NCBI GenBank assembly: GCA_041538185.1
Contig: JBGORM010000003.1
Location: 308,153 to 372,152, forward strand
Length of the DNA: 64,000 bases
Origin: Melioribacteraceae bacterium 4301-Me
GTDB lineage: Bacteria; Bacteroidota; Ignavibacteria; Ignavibacteriales; Melioribacteraceae
Direction of reading: 5' to 3'
The number at the start of each line of letters is the position of its first letter. Position 1 is the stretch's first letter. Both the position numbers and the translations under genes were made by a program. Under the pieces are notes generated by a model. It had not been told where the DNA came from. It worked only from the letters and a program-made list of their open reading frames with translations, and did not search any database. This document shows positions 37,300 to 49,956 of this stretch, piece after piece.

Positions 37300-37584
37300 A
37301 TGACACTTGATGCACTTGGCATGATTGAAACCAAAGGTTTAGTCGGTGCAATCGAAGCAGCCGACGCCATGGTTAAAGCAGCAAAAGTAGAATTGATTGG
37401 TAAAGAAACTATTGGCGGCGGTTATGTAACTGTTATGGTTCGTGGTGATGTTGGTGCTGTTAAAGCTGCTACCGATGCAGGCGCAGCAGCAGCTCAAAGG
37501 GTAGGCGAACTAGTTTCCGTTCATGTCATCCCTCGTCCTCATTCAGACGTTGAATTAATTCTTCCTAAACGCCCAAAAGCTTAA
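37300..37584 (+). CDS. Bacterial microcompartment shell protein, BMC-H (PduA/EutM type)
   Basis: This 94-residue single BMC domain forms the hexameric tiles of a protein shell around a metabolic enzyme core. The match to PduA/EutM is very close from the first residues: [20 protein letters not shown], then [20 protein letters not shown] and [17 protein letters not shown]. The pore loop reads TIGGGYVTV, a small neutral pore like other canonical hexamers. GGGAG precedes the ATG. No pentamer, signature enzyme or aldehyde dehydrogenase gene is nearby, so the cargo is unknown. Confidence 0.96.
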   Translation: MTLDALGMIETKGLVGAIEAADAMVKAAKVELIGKETIGGGYVTVMVRGDVGAVKAATDAGAAAAQRVGELVSVHVIPRPHSDVELILPKRPKA

Positions 37585-37594
37585 GTAATTTTTT

Positions 37595-38269
37595 ATGCAA
37601 CTTGCCTTAGGATTAATAGAGACCAAAGGATTAATAGGAGCAATAGAGGCTGCCGACGCTATGGTGAAGGCAGCCAATGTAAAACTAATTGGCAAAGAAA
37701 AAGTTAGAGGTGCTTTAGTAACTGTAAAAGTAATTGGAGAAGTTGCTGCAGTTAAATCGGCTGTCGATGCAGGCGCAGCTGCCGCTCAAAGAGTTGGTCA
37801 ATTAATTTCTACCCACGTAATCCCTCGCCCTGATGTCCAAATTGATTCTATTGTCTCGAACAGCAATTCAGAAATAACAAAAGAAAATGAAAAGGAAATT
37901 AACCCAACTTTAGAAACACTAAATGATAAACAAACCGCTGAACCGCAAGATACTCCTAAAATACTAACTAGAAGAGGAAGACCGAGAAAGAATAAAGTTG
38001 AAAGTGATTTTTTCTCTCCTACTTTATCTAAATTAACTTCCGAAATAAAAAAAGAATTAAATAAAGATGACTTAGAAGACAAGGGTAAAGCTCAACCTGA
38101 AGATTTTAATGCTAGCCAGACTATCCCCACAGAAGAAGAACTATCGAAATTAAATGTTCATCAACTCAGAAGACTTGCGCGAAACTTTAGTAACTTTCCA
38201 ATTAAAGGCCGACAAATTTCTATGGCTAATAGAGAAATTTTAATCCAATATTTTAATCAGATTAGATAA
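37595..38269 (+). CDS. BMC-H shell protein with AT-hook and SAP/Rho-N-like C-terminal tail
   Basis: This 224-residue protein has a BMC domain in residues 1-80 ([21 protein letters not shown] ... HVIPRPD) clearly related to the previous gene. Its pore loop reads KVRGALVTV instead of GGG, placing an arginine at the pore. After it comes a polar, probably disordered linker of about 100 residues containing RRGRPRK (126-132), a classic AT-hook core. The last 45 residues ([20 protein letters not shown], then [18 protein letters not shown]) look like a SAP or Rho-N helical motif. Both tail elements are usually nucleic-acid binding. EutK gives a precedent for a shell protein with a nucleic-acid-binding-like tail. 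It starts 10 bases after the first shell gene without its own clear ribosome site. Confidence 0.88.
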   Translation: MQLALGLIETKGLIGAIEAADAMVKAANVKLIGKEKVRGALVTVKVIGEVAAVKSAVDAGAAAAQRVGQLISTHVIPRPDVQIDSIVSNSNSEITKENEKEINPTLETLNDKQTAEPQDTPKILTRRGRPRKNKVESDFFSPTLSKLTSEIKKELNKDDLEDKGKAQPEDFNASQTIPTEEELSKLNVHQLRRLARNFSNFPIKGRQISMANREILIQYFNQIR

Positions 38270-38327
38270 ATTTTGTAAAGCCTAACCTTTCTTACCCAGC
38301 AGTATTTACTTTTTTATATATTTCAGT

Positions 38328-39239
38328 ATGAAGAAAAAAATTATTACTATAATTTTAATTACGTTTTTCTCTATAGGGCTTTGGGCATCAGTATCTTTAT
38401 CGGGAGAGTATTTTTCTACAATAACGCTTCCAATTAACATTATTGATATACCAGAAAATTACACTTTAGCTAATATTGACCATAAAGAAATAACCCTTTC
38501 AGTAAAAGCTCAGGGTTGGGAGTTAACCAAACTATTGCTGAGCCGAACTTTACAATTTGACATTTCTGATAATTCGAAAATTGGAGTGCAGAAGGTTCAG
38601 CCTAAAAATTTTGTGAATATTAATTCATGGATTTCATCTACCTTACAAGTTGTGGAGATTACTCCGGACGAAATTGCCTTTAAAATAGAAAAAATTCGCA
38701 GCAAGAAAGTAAAAATTGTTCCAAATTTGAGCCTTAAATTTAAACAAGGTTATATACAAACATCCGATATTTCATTGCGCCCAGATTCAATAATTGCTTT
38801 AGGAGCAGAAAGTTTAATAAGAAATATTGACAGCGTGAAAACCGAGTATACATTAATACCGGAAATCGAAGAACCAATTACTAAAAAAATTCCCTTAGAA
38901 GTAATTGATGGGATAACCTATAGTATTAACAGTACAACAGTAAGTTTCGATGTACAGAAAGTAGCAGACAAAATTTTTGAAAGTATCCCTGTTAATGTAA
39001 TTAACGTTCCTAGAGGTAAGGAATTACTATTGTTCCCTCCAAAAATTAATATAGTTTTGCGAGGCGGACTTAATGTACTTGGTGAAATGAGTAACGAGGA
39101 TTTAAAGCCGTATGTTGATTTTTGGACTGCATACAAAGATGAAAGCGGTTCTGTTGAACCTCAGTTGAAAATTCCTAAGTACACAAAATTAATTACTAAA
39201 ACTCCTCAAAGACTTCAATATATAATAAAACAACTATAA
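38328..39239 (+). CDS. YbbR-like domain protein
   Basis: This is a 303-residue protein with an N-terminal membrane anchor (KKKIITIILITFFSIGLWASV) and a row of YbbR-type beta domains on the outer face of the membrane. Typical repeats are LPINIIDIPENYTLANID and IPVNVINVPRGKELLLFPPK. In Firmicutes, YbbR proteins (CdaR) regulate the diadenylate cyclase CdaA, but no cyclase gene is visible here. It lies 3 bases upstream of tmk in an operon with ctpA. Confidence 0.75.
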   Translation: MKKKIITIILITFFSIGLWASVSLSGEYFSTITLPINIIDIPENYTLANIDHKEITLSVKAQGWELTKLLLSRTLQFDISDNSKIGVQKVQPKNFVNINSWISSTLQVVEITPDEIAFKIEKIRSKKVKIVPNLSLKFKQGYIQTSDISLRPDSIIALGAESLIRNIDSVKTEYTLIPEIEEPITKKIPLEVIDGITYSINSTTVSFDVQKVADKIFESIPVNVINVPRGKELLLFPPKINIVLRGGLNVLGEMSNEDLKPYVDFWTAYKDESGSVEPQLKIPKYTKLITKTPQRLQYIIKQL

Positions 39240-39242
39240 CAT

Positions 39243-39860
39243 ATGTTTATTAGTTTTGAAGGATTAGATTTTTGCGGTAAGTCAACACAAGTTAAACTCC
39301 TTGAAGAATATTTAAGGAAAAAGGGCAATAAAGTAAAAGTCTTTCGCGAACCTGGTGGAACTAATATTTCAGAAAAAATTAGAGAAATTTTGTTGGATAA
39401 AAATAATACTGAAATGAGTTTTGAAACAGAATTGCTGCTGTTTGCTGCCAGCAGAGCACAGTTGGTAAAAGAAGCAATTATTCCTTCATTATCAAAAGGT
39501 TATTATGTGATATCTGACCGTTTTCATGATTCTTCTGTCGCATATCAAGGCTATGGAAGGGGAATTGACTTGGAATTTATTACAAATTTGCAAAACTTTA
39601 TAATAAAACCTGCAGTCCCAAATATTACTTTTCTAATTGATATTCCTGTTGAAGAAGTTCTAAAAAGAAAGTCAAAAATTAAACAGATTGATTTAGACCG
39701 TATTGAATTATCGGAAAAAATTTTTTACGAGAAAGTAAGACGTGGATATTTCGAATTGTCAAAAAAAGAAAAAAGGTTTATCGTAATCGATGGCCTGAAT
39801 TCAATAGAAACTATTAATCAACAAATTGTTCGTGAGATTGAAAAGTATGAAACTAAATAA
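39243..39860 (+). CDS. tmk: Thymidylate kinase
   Basis: This enzyme phosphorylates dTMP to dTDP. The P-loop is FEGLDFCGKSTQV, followed by FREPGGTNISEKIR and SDRFHDSSVAYQGYGRG, the DRx and substrate-binding motifs. It has 205 residues, as usual. The variant FCGKST in the P-loop (commonly GAGKST) keeps the essential GKS/T. Its last 14 bases overlap the ctpA start. Confidence 0.95.
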   Translation: MFISFEGLDFCGKSTQVKLLEEYLRKKGNKVKVFREPGGTNISEKIREILLDKNNTEMSFETELLLFAASRAQLVKEAIIPSLSKGYYVISDRFHDSSVAYQGYGRGIDLEFITNLQNFIIKPAVPNITFLIDIPVEEVLKRKSKIKQIDLDRIELSEKIFYEKVRRGYFELSKKEKRFIVIDGLNSIETINQQIVREIEKYETK

Positions 39861-41505
39861 AACAAATTATTTAAAGCTGCTTGCATTATCATTTATTTTA
39901 TTTATATCAACCGGTTTTTTGAAGAGTGATAATGATATTTACCTTGAAATTAATAAAGCAATTGAAATATACGGTAAAGTGTACAAGGAAGTTACACTAA
40001 ATTACGTTGACCCCATTGACCCGCATGAATTTATGCTGGCAGGAATAAGAGGAATGCTTCAGTCCCTCGACCCTTACACTAATTTTATTGATGAGTATCA
40101 GCAGAAAGATATTGATATGATTACGACTGGCAAGTATGGTGGGATTGGTGCAACGATAGGCTTGAGAGATGATAAAATCACCATTGTTGATTTGATTGAA
40201 GGATACTCGGCTCAAAGGCAGGGACTTAGGATTGGTGATATTATTACAAAAATAAATGATGAACCTGTATCTAAGGAAAACTATCAGGATATCTCTGAGT
40301 TATTGAAAGGGGATGTTGGCACAACAGTTTCCATTACAGTTCAGCGGGAAGGTGTGCCTAACGAACTGAATTTTAACTTAGTCCGAGAAGAAGTAGAAGT
40401 GAAAAATTTAACTTACTATGGGTTTGTACCTGAAAACAGTAATAATGCGTATCTAAAATTGAGTGGATTTACAAGAACTGCGGGCGACGAGGTAAGAAAA
40501 GCATTAATTGATTTGAAGTCTAAAAAAGAAATTAAATCACTGATTTTGGATCTAAGAGGTAATCCGGGTGGGCTGCTTGATGCTGCAATTGATGTTGCTG
40601 AAAAGTTTTTAAGAAAAGGTCAATTGGTGGTAAGTGTAAAAGGTAGAGACTCTTTAAGCGAAAGACGTTTTTATTCAAATCAAGAGCCAATATTACCAAA
40701 TGCTAAAATGGTTGTACTTGTTGATGATGGCACTGCATCTGCATCTGAGATAGTTGCAGGTGCTTTGCAGGACCATGACCGAGCTGTAATACTTGGTATT
40801 CCTTCATTTGGCAAGGGATTAGTTCAAACAATTGTGCCGCTTTCATATAATACTTCCCTAAAAATCACTAATGGCAAATATTTTACTCCATCTGGAAGAA
40901 GTATTCAAAAAATAGATTATACTGCCGGCAATAAAGTAATTTTGGTTAAGGATAATTCATTACAAGAAAAATTTTTTACTGATAACAATAGGTATGTTTT
41001 CTCGCATGGTGGTATTGTCCCAGATACTATTGTGCAAAGTATATCAGAAGCAAAGCCTATTCAAAAACTGCTGGCAGAAGGAATGTTTTTTAAATTCGCT
41101 ACAATGTATTATAACAAAAGTCCGGAACTAGACCTAAAGAAAATTTCTTCAGAAAAATTGTTTAATGATTTTATGAATTATTTATCCGAACAAAAATTCA
41201 AATATACTTCTCAGCAAGCAGACTTAATAAGTAATCTTAAAAAGTTAGCCATGCAGGATAACTACCCCTCAGAAATTATTGAACAAATAAATTCCCTTCA
41301 GAATTTAATTCAGCAGTATGATAATAACGAATTAAAAAATTACAAGAATGATATAATTGCAGAATGTAAAGAAGAACTTGCAGGAAGAATAAACGGACGA
41401 ATTGGCAGAATAATAGAGTCTCTTAATTACGATAAACAATTTGATGCAGCATTATCACTATTAAAAAATGAACAGAGGTATAATACTCTGCTTTCGGTAA
41501 AGTAA
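39847..41505 (+). CDS. C-terminal processing peptidase, S41 family (CtpA/Prc)
   Basis: This is an exported serine protease that trims or degrades envelope proteins from their C-termini. An N-terminal signal or anchor (KLLALSFILFISTGFLK) is followed by a PDZ domain (GGIGATIGLRDDKITIVDLI ... GLRIGDIITKIND) and the S41 core. The catalytic pair is S298 in DDGTASASEIVAG and K323 in SFGKGLVQT, with the family's 25-residue spacing. Residues past about 400 form a helical C-terminal part. The ATG at 39847 inside tmk is chosen because the longer frame adds residues that do not fit a signal peptide. Confidence 0.92.
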   Translation: MKLNKTNYLKLLALSFILFISTGFLKSDNDIYLEINKAIEIYGKVYKEVTLNYVDPIDPHEFMLAGIRGMLQSLDPYTNFIDEYQQKDIDMITTGKYGGIGATIGLRDDKITIVDLIEGYSAQRQGLRIGDIITKINDEPVSKENYQDISELLKGDVGTTVSITVQREGVPNELNFNLVREEVEVKNLTYYGFVPENSNNAYLKLSGFTRTAGDEVRKALIDLKSKKEIKSLILDLRGNPGGLLDAAIDVAEKFLRKGQLVVSVKGRDSLSERRFYSNQEPILPNAKMVVLVDDGTASASEIVAGALQDHDRAVILGIPSFGKGLVQTIVPLSYNTSLKITNGKYFTPSGRSIQKIDYTAGNKVILVKDNSLQEKFFTDNNRYVFSHGGIVPDTIVQSISEAKPIQKLLAEGMFFKFATMYYNKSPELDLKKISSEKLFNDFMNYLSEQKFKYTSQQADLISNLKKLAMQDNYPSEIIEQINSLQNLIQQYDNNELKNYKNDIIAECKEELAGRINGRIGRIIESLNYDKQFDAALSLLKNEQRYNTLLSVK

Positions 41506-45193
<3,688 letters not shown>

Positions 45194-45432
45194 TTGTGAT
45201 AAGTCTGCTTTTTTAGATACACCATCTTTTATAATGTGAGAAATTAGTCCGTGTGATTTTTTATGTATATTGTATTCTTATGTGTTTAGTTAGATGATGA
45301 ACTTTGATTCGCAGCTCGGTAGGTTAAAATTTTTCTTGCTGCTATCATAAAAAAGTAACGATAACTTAGAAAAGCATTGTTTTTATTGAAAATTTGACTC
45401 TATTTCAATAATTTTTATTGGGAAAATTGTTG

Positions 45433-46041
45433 ATGCTTAATATTGCAGTTTTTGTTTCGGGAAGGGGTTCAAATCTTAAGTCACTTTATAATTCAGTTCC
45501 GAAAAATAAAGTAAAAATTGCAGCAGTCGTAAGCAATAAAACGACGTGCACAGCAGTAGAATTTGCTCAACAAAATAAAATCGATGTTTTTTTTGTTAGT
45601 GAAAAAATTAAAGAAGGTTTCGTTAGTTATAGACAGTTAGCAGACATTTTAGAGAAATTTAACGTTAAGCTAATTGTTTTAGCGGGTTTTTTGAAAAAAA
45701 TTCCCGATGAGTTTATAGATAAGTTCGAAAATAAAATTATAAATATTCATCCGGCATTGCTCCCTTCTTTTGGGGGCAAAGGCATGTACGGTATAAATGT
45801 TCATAAAGCTGTTTGGGAATCTAAATCAAAAGTTTCTGGTGCTACTGTTCACTTTGTAGATAAAATTTATGACCACGGTAAAATTATATATCAAAAGCAA
45901 GTGGATATTTCAAATGTATCTGGGCCTGATGATATTGCTGCAAAAGTATTAAAAATTGAGCACGAAATTTTGCCTTACGTAGTTTTAAAATTTTCAGAAG
46001 GCAAAATAAAATTAATTGATGATAAAGTTATTATTGAATAA
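45433..46041 (+). CDS. purN: Phosphoribosylglycinamide formyltransferase
   Basis: This enzyme performs the third step of purine synthesis, using 10-formyl-tetrahydrofolate. The phosphate-binding loop is VFVSGRGSNLKSL. The catalytic Asn-His pair is in IINIHPALLPSFGGKGMYG and the aspartate in HFVDKIYDHGKII. The ATG at 45433 gives a standard 202-residue protein; an upstream TTG at 45418 would add five residues. It is followed by purH after 14 bases. The 239 bases before it hold nothing recognisable. Confidence 0.95.
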   Translation: MLNIAVFVSGRGSNLKSLYNSVPKNKVKIAAVVSNKTTCTAVEFAQQNKIDVFFVSEKIKEGFVSYRQLADILEKFNVKLIVLAGFLKKIPDEFIDKFENKIINIHPALLPSFGGKGMYGINVHKAVWESKSKVSGATVHFVDKIYDHGKIIYQKQVDISNVSGPDDIAAKVLKIEHEILPYVVLKFSEGKIKLIDDKVIIE

Positions 46042-46055
46042 TAAGGACGGACGGA

Positions 46056-47573
46056 TTGAAAAAATATGCTTTGATTAGTGTCTCTGATAAAACAAAAATT
46101 ATTGATTTGTCAAAGGCGCTGCTGAAAAATAATTATGAAATTTTAGCAACAGGCAAAACAGCACAGCTCCTCTTAGAAAATCAAGTAAAATGCACTGAAA
46201 TTAGAGATTTTACCTCTTTCCCCGAAATTTTTTCTGGTAGAGTAAAAACACTTCATCCTAAAATATTCGGCGGAATTTTAATGCGGCGTGATAATTCGGA
46301 GGATTTAAAACAAGCCGACGAGAACAGTATTTTACCGATAGATATTGTGTGTGTTAACCTTTATCCCTTTCCCAAAATAGTAGAAAAAAATGATATCCCT
46401 TTAGAAGAGAAAATTGAAAATATTGATATAGGCGGACCTAGTTTAATTAGAGCAAGTGCAAAAAATTATAAGTTTGTTTCTGTGCTAACTAATCCTAATC
46501 AATACGACAGCTTTATCGAAGAGCTTTCTAATGGCCAAATTAGTGAACAAACTAGAAAAAAGTTAGCTGCAGAAGCTTTTTCATATACAGCTTTTTATGA
46601 TACTCTAATAGCAAATTTTTTCGATAAAGAATTTAATCTTCCTTTTAGACAAATTAGATTGAATTACCCACTTGAGACTGAACTTCGTTACGGGGAAAAT
46701 CCTCATCAAAAAGCTTATTTGTTCGGTAATTTTAATAATTACTATGAAATTTTACACGGTAAAGAGGTTTCGTATAATAATATTATTGATTTAATTGCTG
46801 CTGTTGAATTAGTTTACGATTTAGGTGGAACATCCTGTGCAATAATAAAACATACTAATCCATGTGGAGCAGCAACTTCAGATTCCACTTTTTTAGCATA
46901 TCAAAATGCATTAAACTGCGACCCAACCTCAGCTTTCGGCGGAATTGTAGCTTTTAATTCCGAAGTTGATGAAACTACAGCATTAAAATTAAATGAAATC
47001 TTTTTAGAAATTGTATGTGCACCATCTTATTCAGATGCAGCTTTAGAAATTCTTAAGTCAAAAAAGAATAGAAGAATTGTGAAAATCATAAAGGAACCCG
47101 ATAAATACGGTCTTATAATAAAAAATATTCCAGGGGGACTGATAGTCCAAGAAAAAGACAGTTCAAGAATTACAACAGAGAAAATGAACTTGGTTACCAA
47201 GAGAAGTCTCACTGATACTGAAATTAGAGATCTTATTTTTGCTTGGACAGTTTGTAAGCATACTAAATCTAATGCTATTATTTATGCAAAAGATAGGAAA
47301 ACCTTAGGGGTTGGTGCTGGACAGATGTCGAGGATTGATTCTGCAAAAATTGCAGCAATGAAAGCGAAAGAATTTGGGCATGATTTAACTGGTGCAGTAG
47401 CTGCTTCGGATGCTTTTTTCCCTTTCCCTGATGGGGTGCTTGAAATTGCTGCTAATAAGATTGTAGCTATAATTCAGCCCGGCGGCTCAGTCAGAGATTC
47501 AGAGGTTATTAAAGCAGCTGAAGAAAATAATATTTCAATGGTATTAACTGGAATAAGAAATTTTAAACATTGA
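46056..47573 (+). CDS. purH: Bifunctional AICAR transformylase / IMP cyclohydrolase
   Basis: This enzyme performs the last two steps of IMP synthesis. The N-terminal cyclohydrolase (MGS-like) domain begins KKYALISVSDKTKIIDL and has GRVKTLHPKIFGGIL. The C-terminal transformylase includes LRYGENPHQKAYLF, IKHTNPCGAA and the late motif AASDAFFPFPDG. It has 505 residues. The start is TTG, supported by AAGGACGG upstream and by the family's N-terminus. It forms a short purine operon with purN. Confidence 0.96.
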   Translation: MKKYALISVSDKTKIIDLSKALLKNNYEILATGKTAQLLLENQVKCTEIRDFTSFPEIFSGRVKTLHPKIFGGILMRRDNSEDLKQADENSILPIDIVCVNLYPFPKIVEKNDIPLEEKIENIDIGGPSLIRASAKNYKFVSVLTNPNQYDSFIEELSNGQISEQTRKKLAAEAFSYTAFYDTLIANFFDKEFNLPFRQIRLNYPLETELRYGENPHQKAYLFGNFNNYYEILHGKEVSYNNIIDLIAAVELVYDLGGTSCAIIKHTNPCGAATSDSTFLAYQNALNCDPTSAFGGIVAFNSEVDETTALKLNEIFLEIVCAPSYSDAALEILKSKKNRRIVKIIKEPDKYGLIIKNIPGGLIVQEKDSSRITTEKMNLVTKRSLTDTEIRDLIFAWTVCKHTKSNAIIYAKDRKTLGVGAGQMSRIDSAKIAAMKAKEFGHDLTGAVAASDAFFPFPDGVLEIAANKIVAIIQPGGSVRDSEVIKAAEENNISMVLTGIRNFKH

Positions 47574-47615
47574 TTTGCTGCTCTAAGTTAAAAACAGAGC
47601 AACAATGGAGGTTAA

Positions 47616-48641
47616 ATGGGGATTTTTGATTTTTTCTCAACCGATGTTGCAATAGATCTGGGTACTGCTAATACTTTAATTTATATTAAAGGAAAAGGCA
47701 TCGTTTTAAATGAGCCGTCAATAGTTGCTTTTGATAGAAATACCAAAAGAATAATTGAGCTTGGCAATAAAGCCAAGGAGATGCAAGGTAGAGAGCATAG
47801 AGAAATTAGAGTAACACGACCAATGCGCGACGGTGTGATTGCTGATTTTGAAATTGCAGAAGGAATGATAAGAGCGTTCATTAAAAAAGTAACGCCAAAC
47901 ACTTTTTCAAGTAAGCGAGTTGTCATTGCAGTACCAAGCGGAGTTACAGAAGTAGAAAAAAGAGCTGTAAGAGATGCAGCTGAACATGCTGGAGCCAAAG
48001 AAGTACATTTAATTGCAGAACCAATGGCAGCGGCTATTGGTGTTGGCTTGGATGTAGAAGCACCTATCGGTAATATGATTATTGATATCGGTGGCGGTAC
48101 AACTGAAATAGCAGTTATTGCTTTGGCAGGAATAGTGAATGAAGAATCAATTCGAATTGCAGGCGATGAAATGAACAATGCTATTATGCAATTCTTCAAA
48201 AAAAATTATAACCTTCTTATTGGCGAACGTACAGCCGAATCAATTAAATGCGAAGTTGGTTCTGCTGTCCCTCTTAAAGAAGAAGTAACTATACAAGTCA
48301 AAGGTAGAGACCTTATTGGCGGCGTTCCTAAAACTTCAGAGGTTAGTTCAGTAGAGATTAGAGATGCTCTTAATGAAAATATTACTCAAATTGTTGAAGC
48401 AGTTAAGCAAACTCTTGAGAGAACCCCACCTGAACTTTCAGCTGATATTTTAGATAGAGGGGTCATTTTGTCGGGCGGTGGAGCTTTACTTAAAGGATTA
48501 GATGAAAGAATAAGAATGGAGACTAATTTACCAGTACATGTTGCCGATGACCCACTAACTGCTGTTGTAAGAGGTGCAGGGAAAGCATTAGAAAATTTGA
48601 ATAAATATTCTAAAGTATTTATTCGAAAAAGAACTTATTAA
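47616..48641 (+). CDS. mreB: Rod-shape-determining actin homologue MreB
   Basis: This actin-like filament protein guides lateral cell-wall synthesis. It has 341 residues with the phosphate-1 motif VAIDLGTANTLIYIKGKGIV, phosphate-2 MIIDIGGGTTEIAVIALAG and the adenosine motif ILSGGGALLKGLDER. An N-terminal membrane-binding stretch (MGIFDFFSTD) is present. GGAGG precedes the ATG. It opens the elongasome operon, in which the following genes are packed with tiny overlaps. Confidence 0.98.
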   Translation: MGIFDFFSTDVAIDLGTANTLIYIKGKGIVLNEPSIVAFDRNTKRIIELGNKAKEMQGREHREIRVTRPMRDGVIADFEIAEGMIRAFIKKVTPNTFSSKRVVIAVPSGVTEVEKRAVRDAAEHAGAKEVHLIAEPMAAAIGVGLDVEAPIGNMIIDIGGGTTEIAVIALAGIVNEESIRIAGDEMNNAIMQFFKKNYNLLIGERTAESIKCEVGSAVPLKEEVTIQVKGRDLIGGVPKTSEVSSVEIRDALNENITQIVEAVKQTLERTPPELSADILDRGVILSGGGALLKGLDERIRMETNLPVHVADDPLTAVVRGAGKALENLNKYSKVFIRKRTY

Positions 48642-49468
48642 TGAAAAATTATTTTACTAAAGTACTTAAGGATTTTAAGGAATATATTACTTTTATTGTC
48701 CTTTCTATAATTAGCTTATATATTCTTACAAGCAACCAAAAACTACAAGTTAAGCACATTAAAACATTTGCAGTCGGCAATTTTGCTTTTATTAACTATT
48801 TGGTCACCTCAGTAAGAGATTTTTTAAAAAACGATGCGGAATTAGAAAAACTTAAAAAGGAAAATGCTGAGCTTATGCTCCAGGTAAATTTACTTAGGAA
48901 ATATGGCCTAGAGAATAATGAATTGAGAAACATGCTTTCTTTTAAGGATTCTTCTAGTTTTAAACTTTTACCTGCTTCTGTTATATCAAAAATGGTTTCA
49001 AAAGTACAAGGGATTTATATTTTGAATAAAGGTTATTATGATGGGGTTCGTCTTGGTATGCCAGTAATTACCGATAAGGGTTTGGTGGGTATTGTTTCTG
49101 AAGTAAGTAATAATTTTTCGTCAATTAAAACATTAGAAAATAGTAATCTCAATATTGCTGTTACAATTCAGAAAAATAATGTGCAGGGTATAATGTCATG
49201 GAACGGTAACGAATTGGTAGTTAAAGATATCCCTACTACTTATAATGTTGAAGAAGGTGATAGAGTAGTAACATCCGAGTTTAGCACATTATTCCCACCG
49301 TCTATACCAATAGGAATAATTAGTAAAAAGCAATCAAATGTTTTAGGACTTTTGCATAATCTTACGGTAAAACCTTTTGTTGATGTTAAGTCAATAAATA
49401 ATCTTTTTGTTTTAATGGTTCAGCCAAATAAGCAAATTATAGAATTAGAAGAAAATTTTCATAAGTAA
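48641..49468 (+). CDS. mreC: Rod-shape-determining protein MreC
   Basis: This periplasmic elongasome scaffold has one N-terminal membrane segment (YITFIVLSIISLYIL), a coiled coil at about residues 65-100 (NDAELEKLKKENAELMLQVN) and two beta domains including VITDKGLVGIVSEVSNNFSS. It has 275 residues. The ATG overlaps the mreB stop by one base (TAATG). Confidence 0.94.
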   Translation: MKNYFTKVLKDFKEYITFIVLSIISLYILTSNQKLQVKHIKTFAVGNFAFINYLVTSVRDFLKNDAELEKLKKENAELMLQVNLLRKYGLENNELRNMLSFKDSSSFKLLPASVISKMVSKVQGIYILNKGYYDGVRLGMPVITDKGLVGIVSEVSNNFSSIKTLENSNLNIAVTIQKNNVQGIMSWNGNELVVKDIPTTYNVEEGDRVVTSEFSTLFPPSIPIGIISKKQSNVLGLLHNLTVKPFVDVKSINNLFVLMVQPNKQIIELEENFHK

Positions 49469-49956
49469 TGTATTCGAAATTCATAAAGCCAATACTATAT
49501 GTTCTTTTTCTTATTATAGTTCAGTTTACTTTAGTTCCTCTAATTTCAATTGAGGGTGTTGTTCCTAATCTGCCTATAATTGCTGTAATTTATTATACGT
49601 TACTTTATGGTCAATTATATGGGACTTACTTTGGCTTTTTTTCTGGTTTAATTTTCGATATTGCTTCTGGAGGACTACTGGGTGCCGCAATGTTTACTTT
49701 TACTATTTCAGCTTTTTTATCGGGCTACTTCTGTAATGAGAATAAAATTGAGCAAAATACATCTACTTTTATGTTCTCTCTTATTGTTTTCATTGTCTCA
49801 ATTATTAACTGTTTTATTTATTCGGCAATCTCTACTAAAGTTCAAGCAATTGGTTTCTTGTTTTTATTTTTGTATACTGGTTTGTTGCCTGGTATTTACA
49901 CTTTAATATTTAGCTTCGCAGTTCCTTTGATAAAACCTAAAGGTAATTTATTGTGA
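49468..49956 (+). CDS. mreD: Rod-shape-determining protein MreD
   Basis: This small polytopic protein has 162 residues and about five membrane segments, with the family-like stretch YGTYFGFFSGLIFDIASGGL (GxxxGxxxGLxxD). MreD sequences are poorly conserved, so position between mreC and the PBP2 gene is a large part of the call. It overlaps mreC by one base and the next gene by four (GTGA). Confidence 0.9.
   Translation: MYSKFIKPILYVLFLIIVQFTLVPLISIEGVVPNLPIIAVIYYTLLYGQLYGTYFGFFSGLIFDIASGGLLGAAMFTFTISAFLSGYFCNENKIEQNTSTFMFSLIVFIVSIINCFIYSAISTKVQAIGFLFLFLYTGLLPGIYTLIFSFAVPLIKPKGNLL

Noticed and set aside
47681..48199. 172-codon minus-strand open frame opposite mreB
   Set aside because: It is the antisense shadow of a highly conserved gene, with low-complexity serine/isoleucine-rich translation and no ribosome site.
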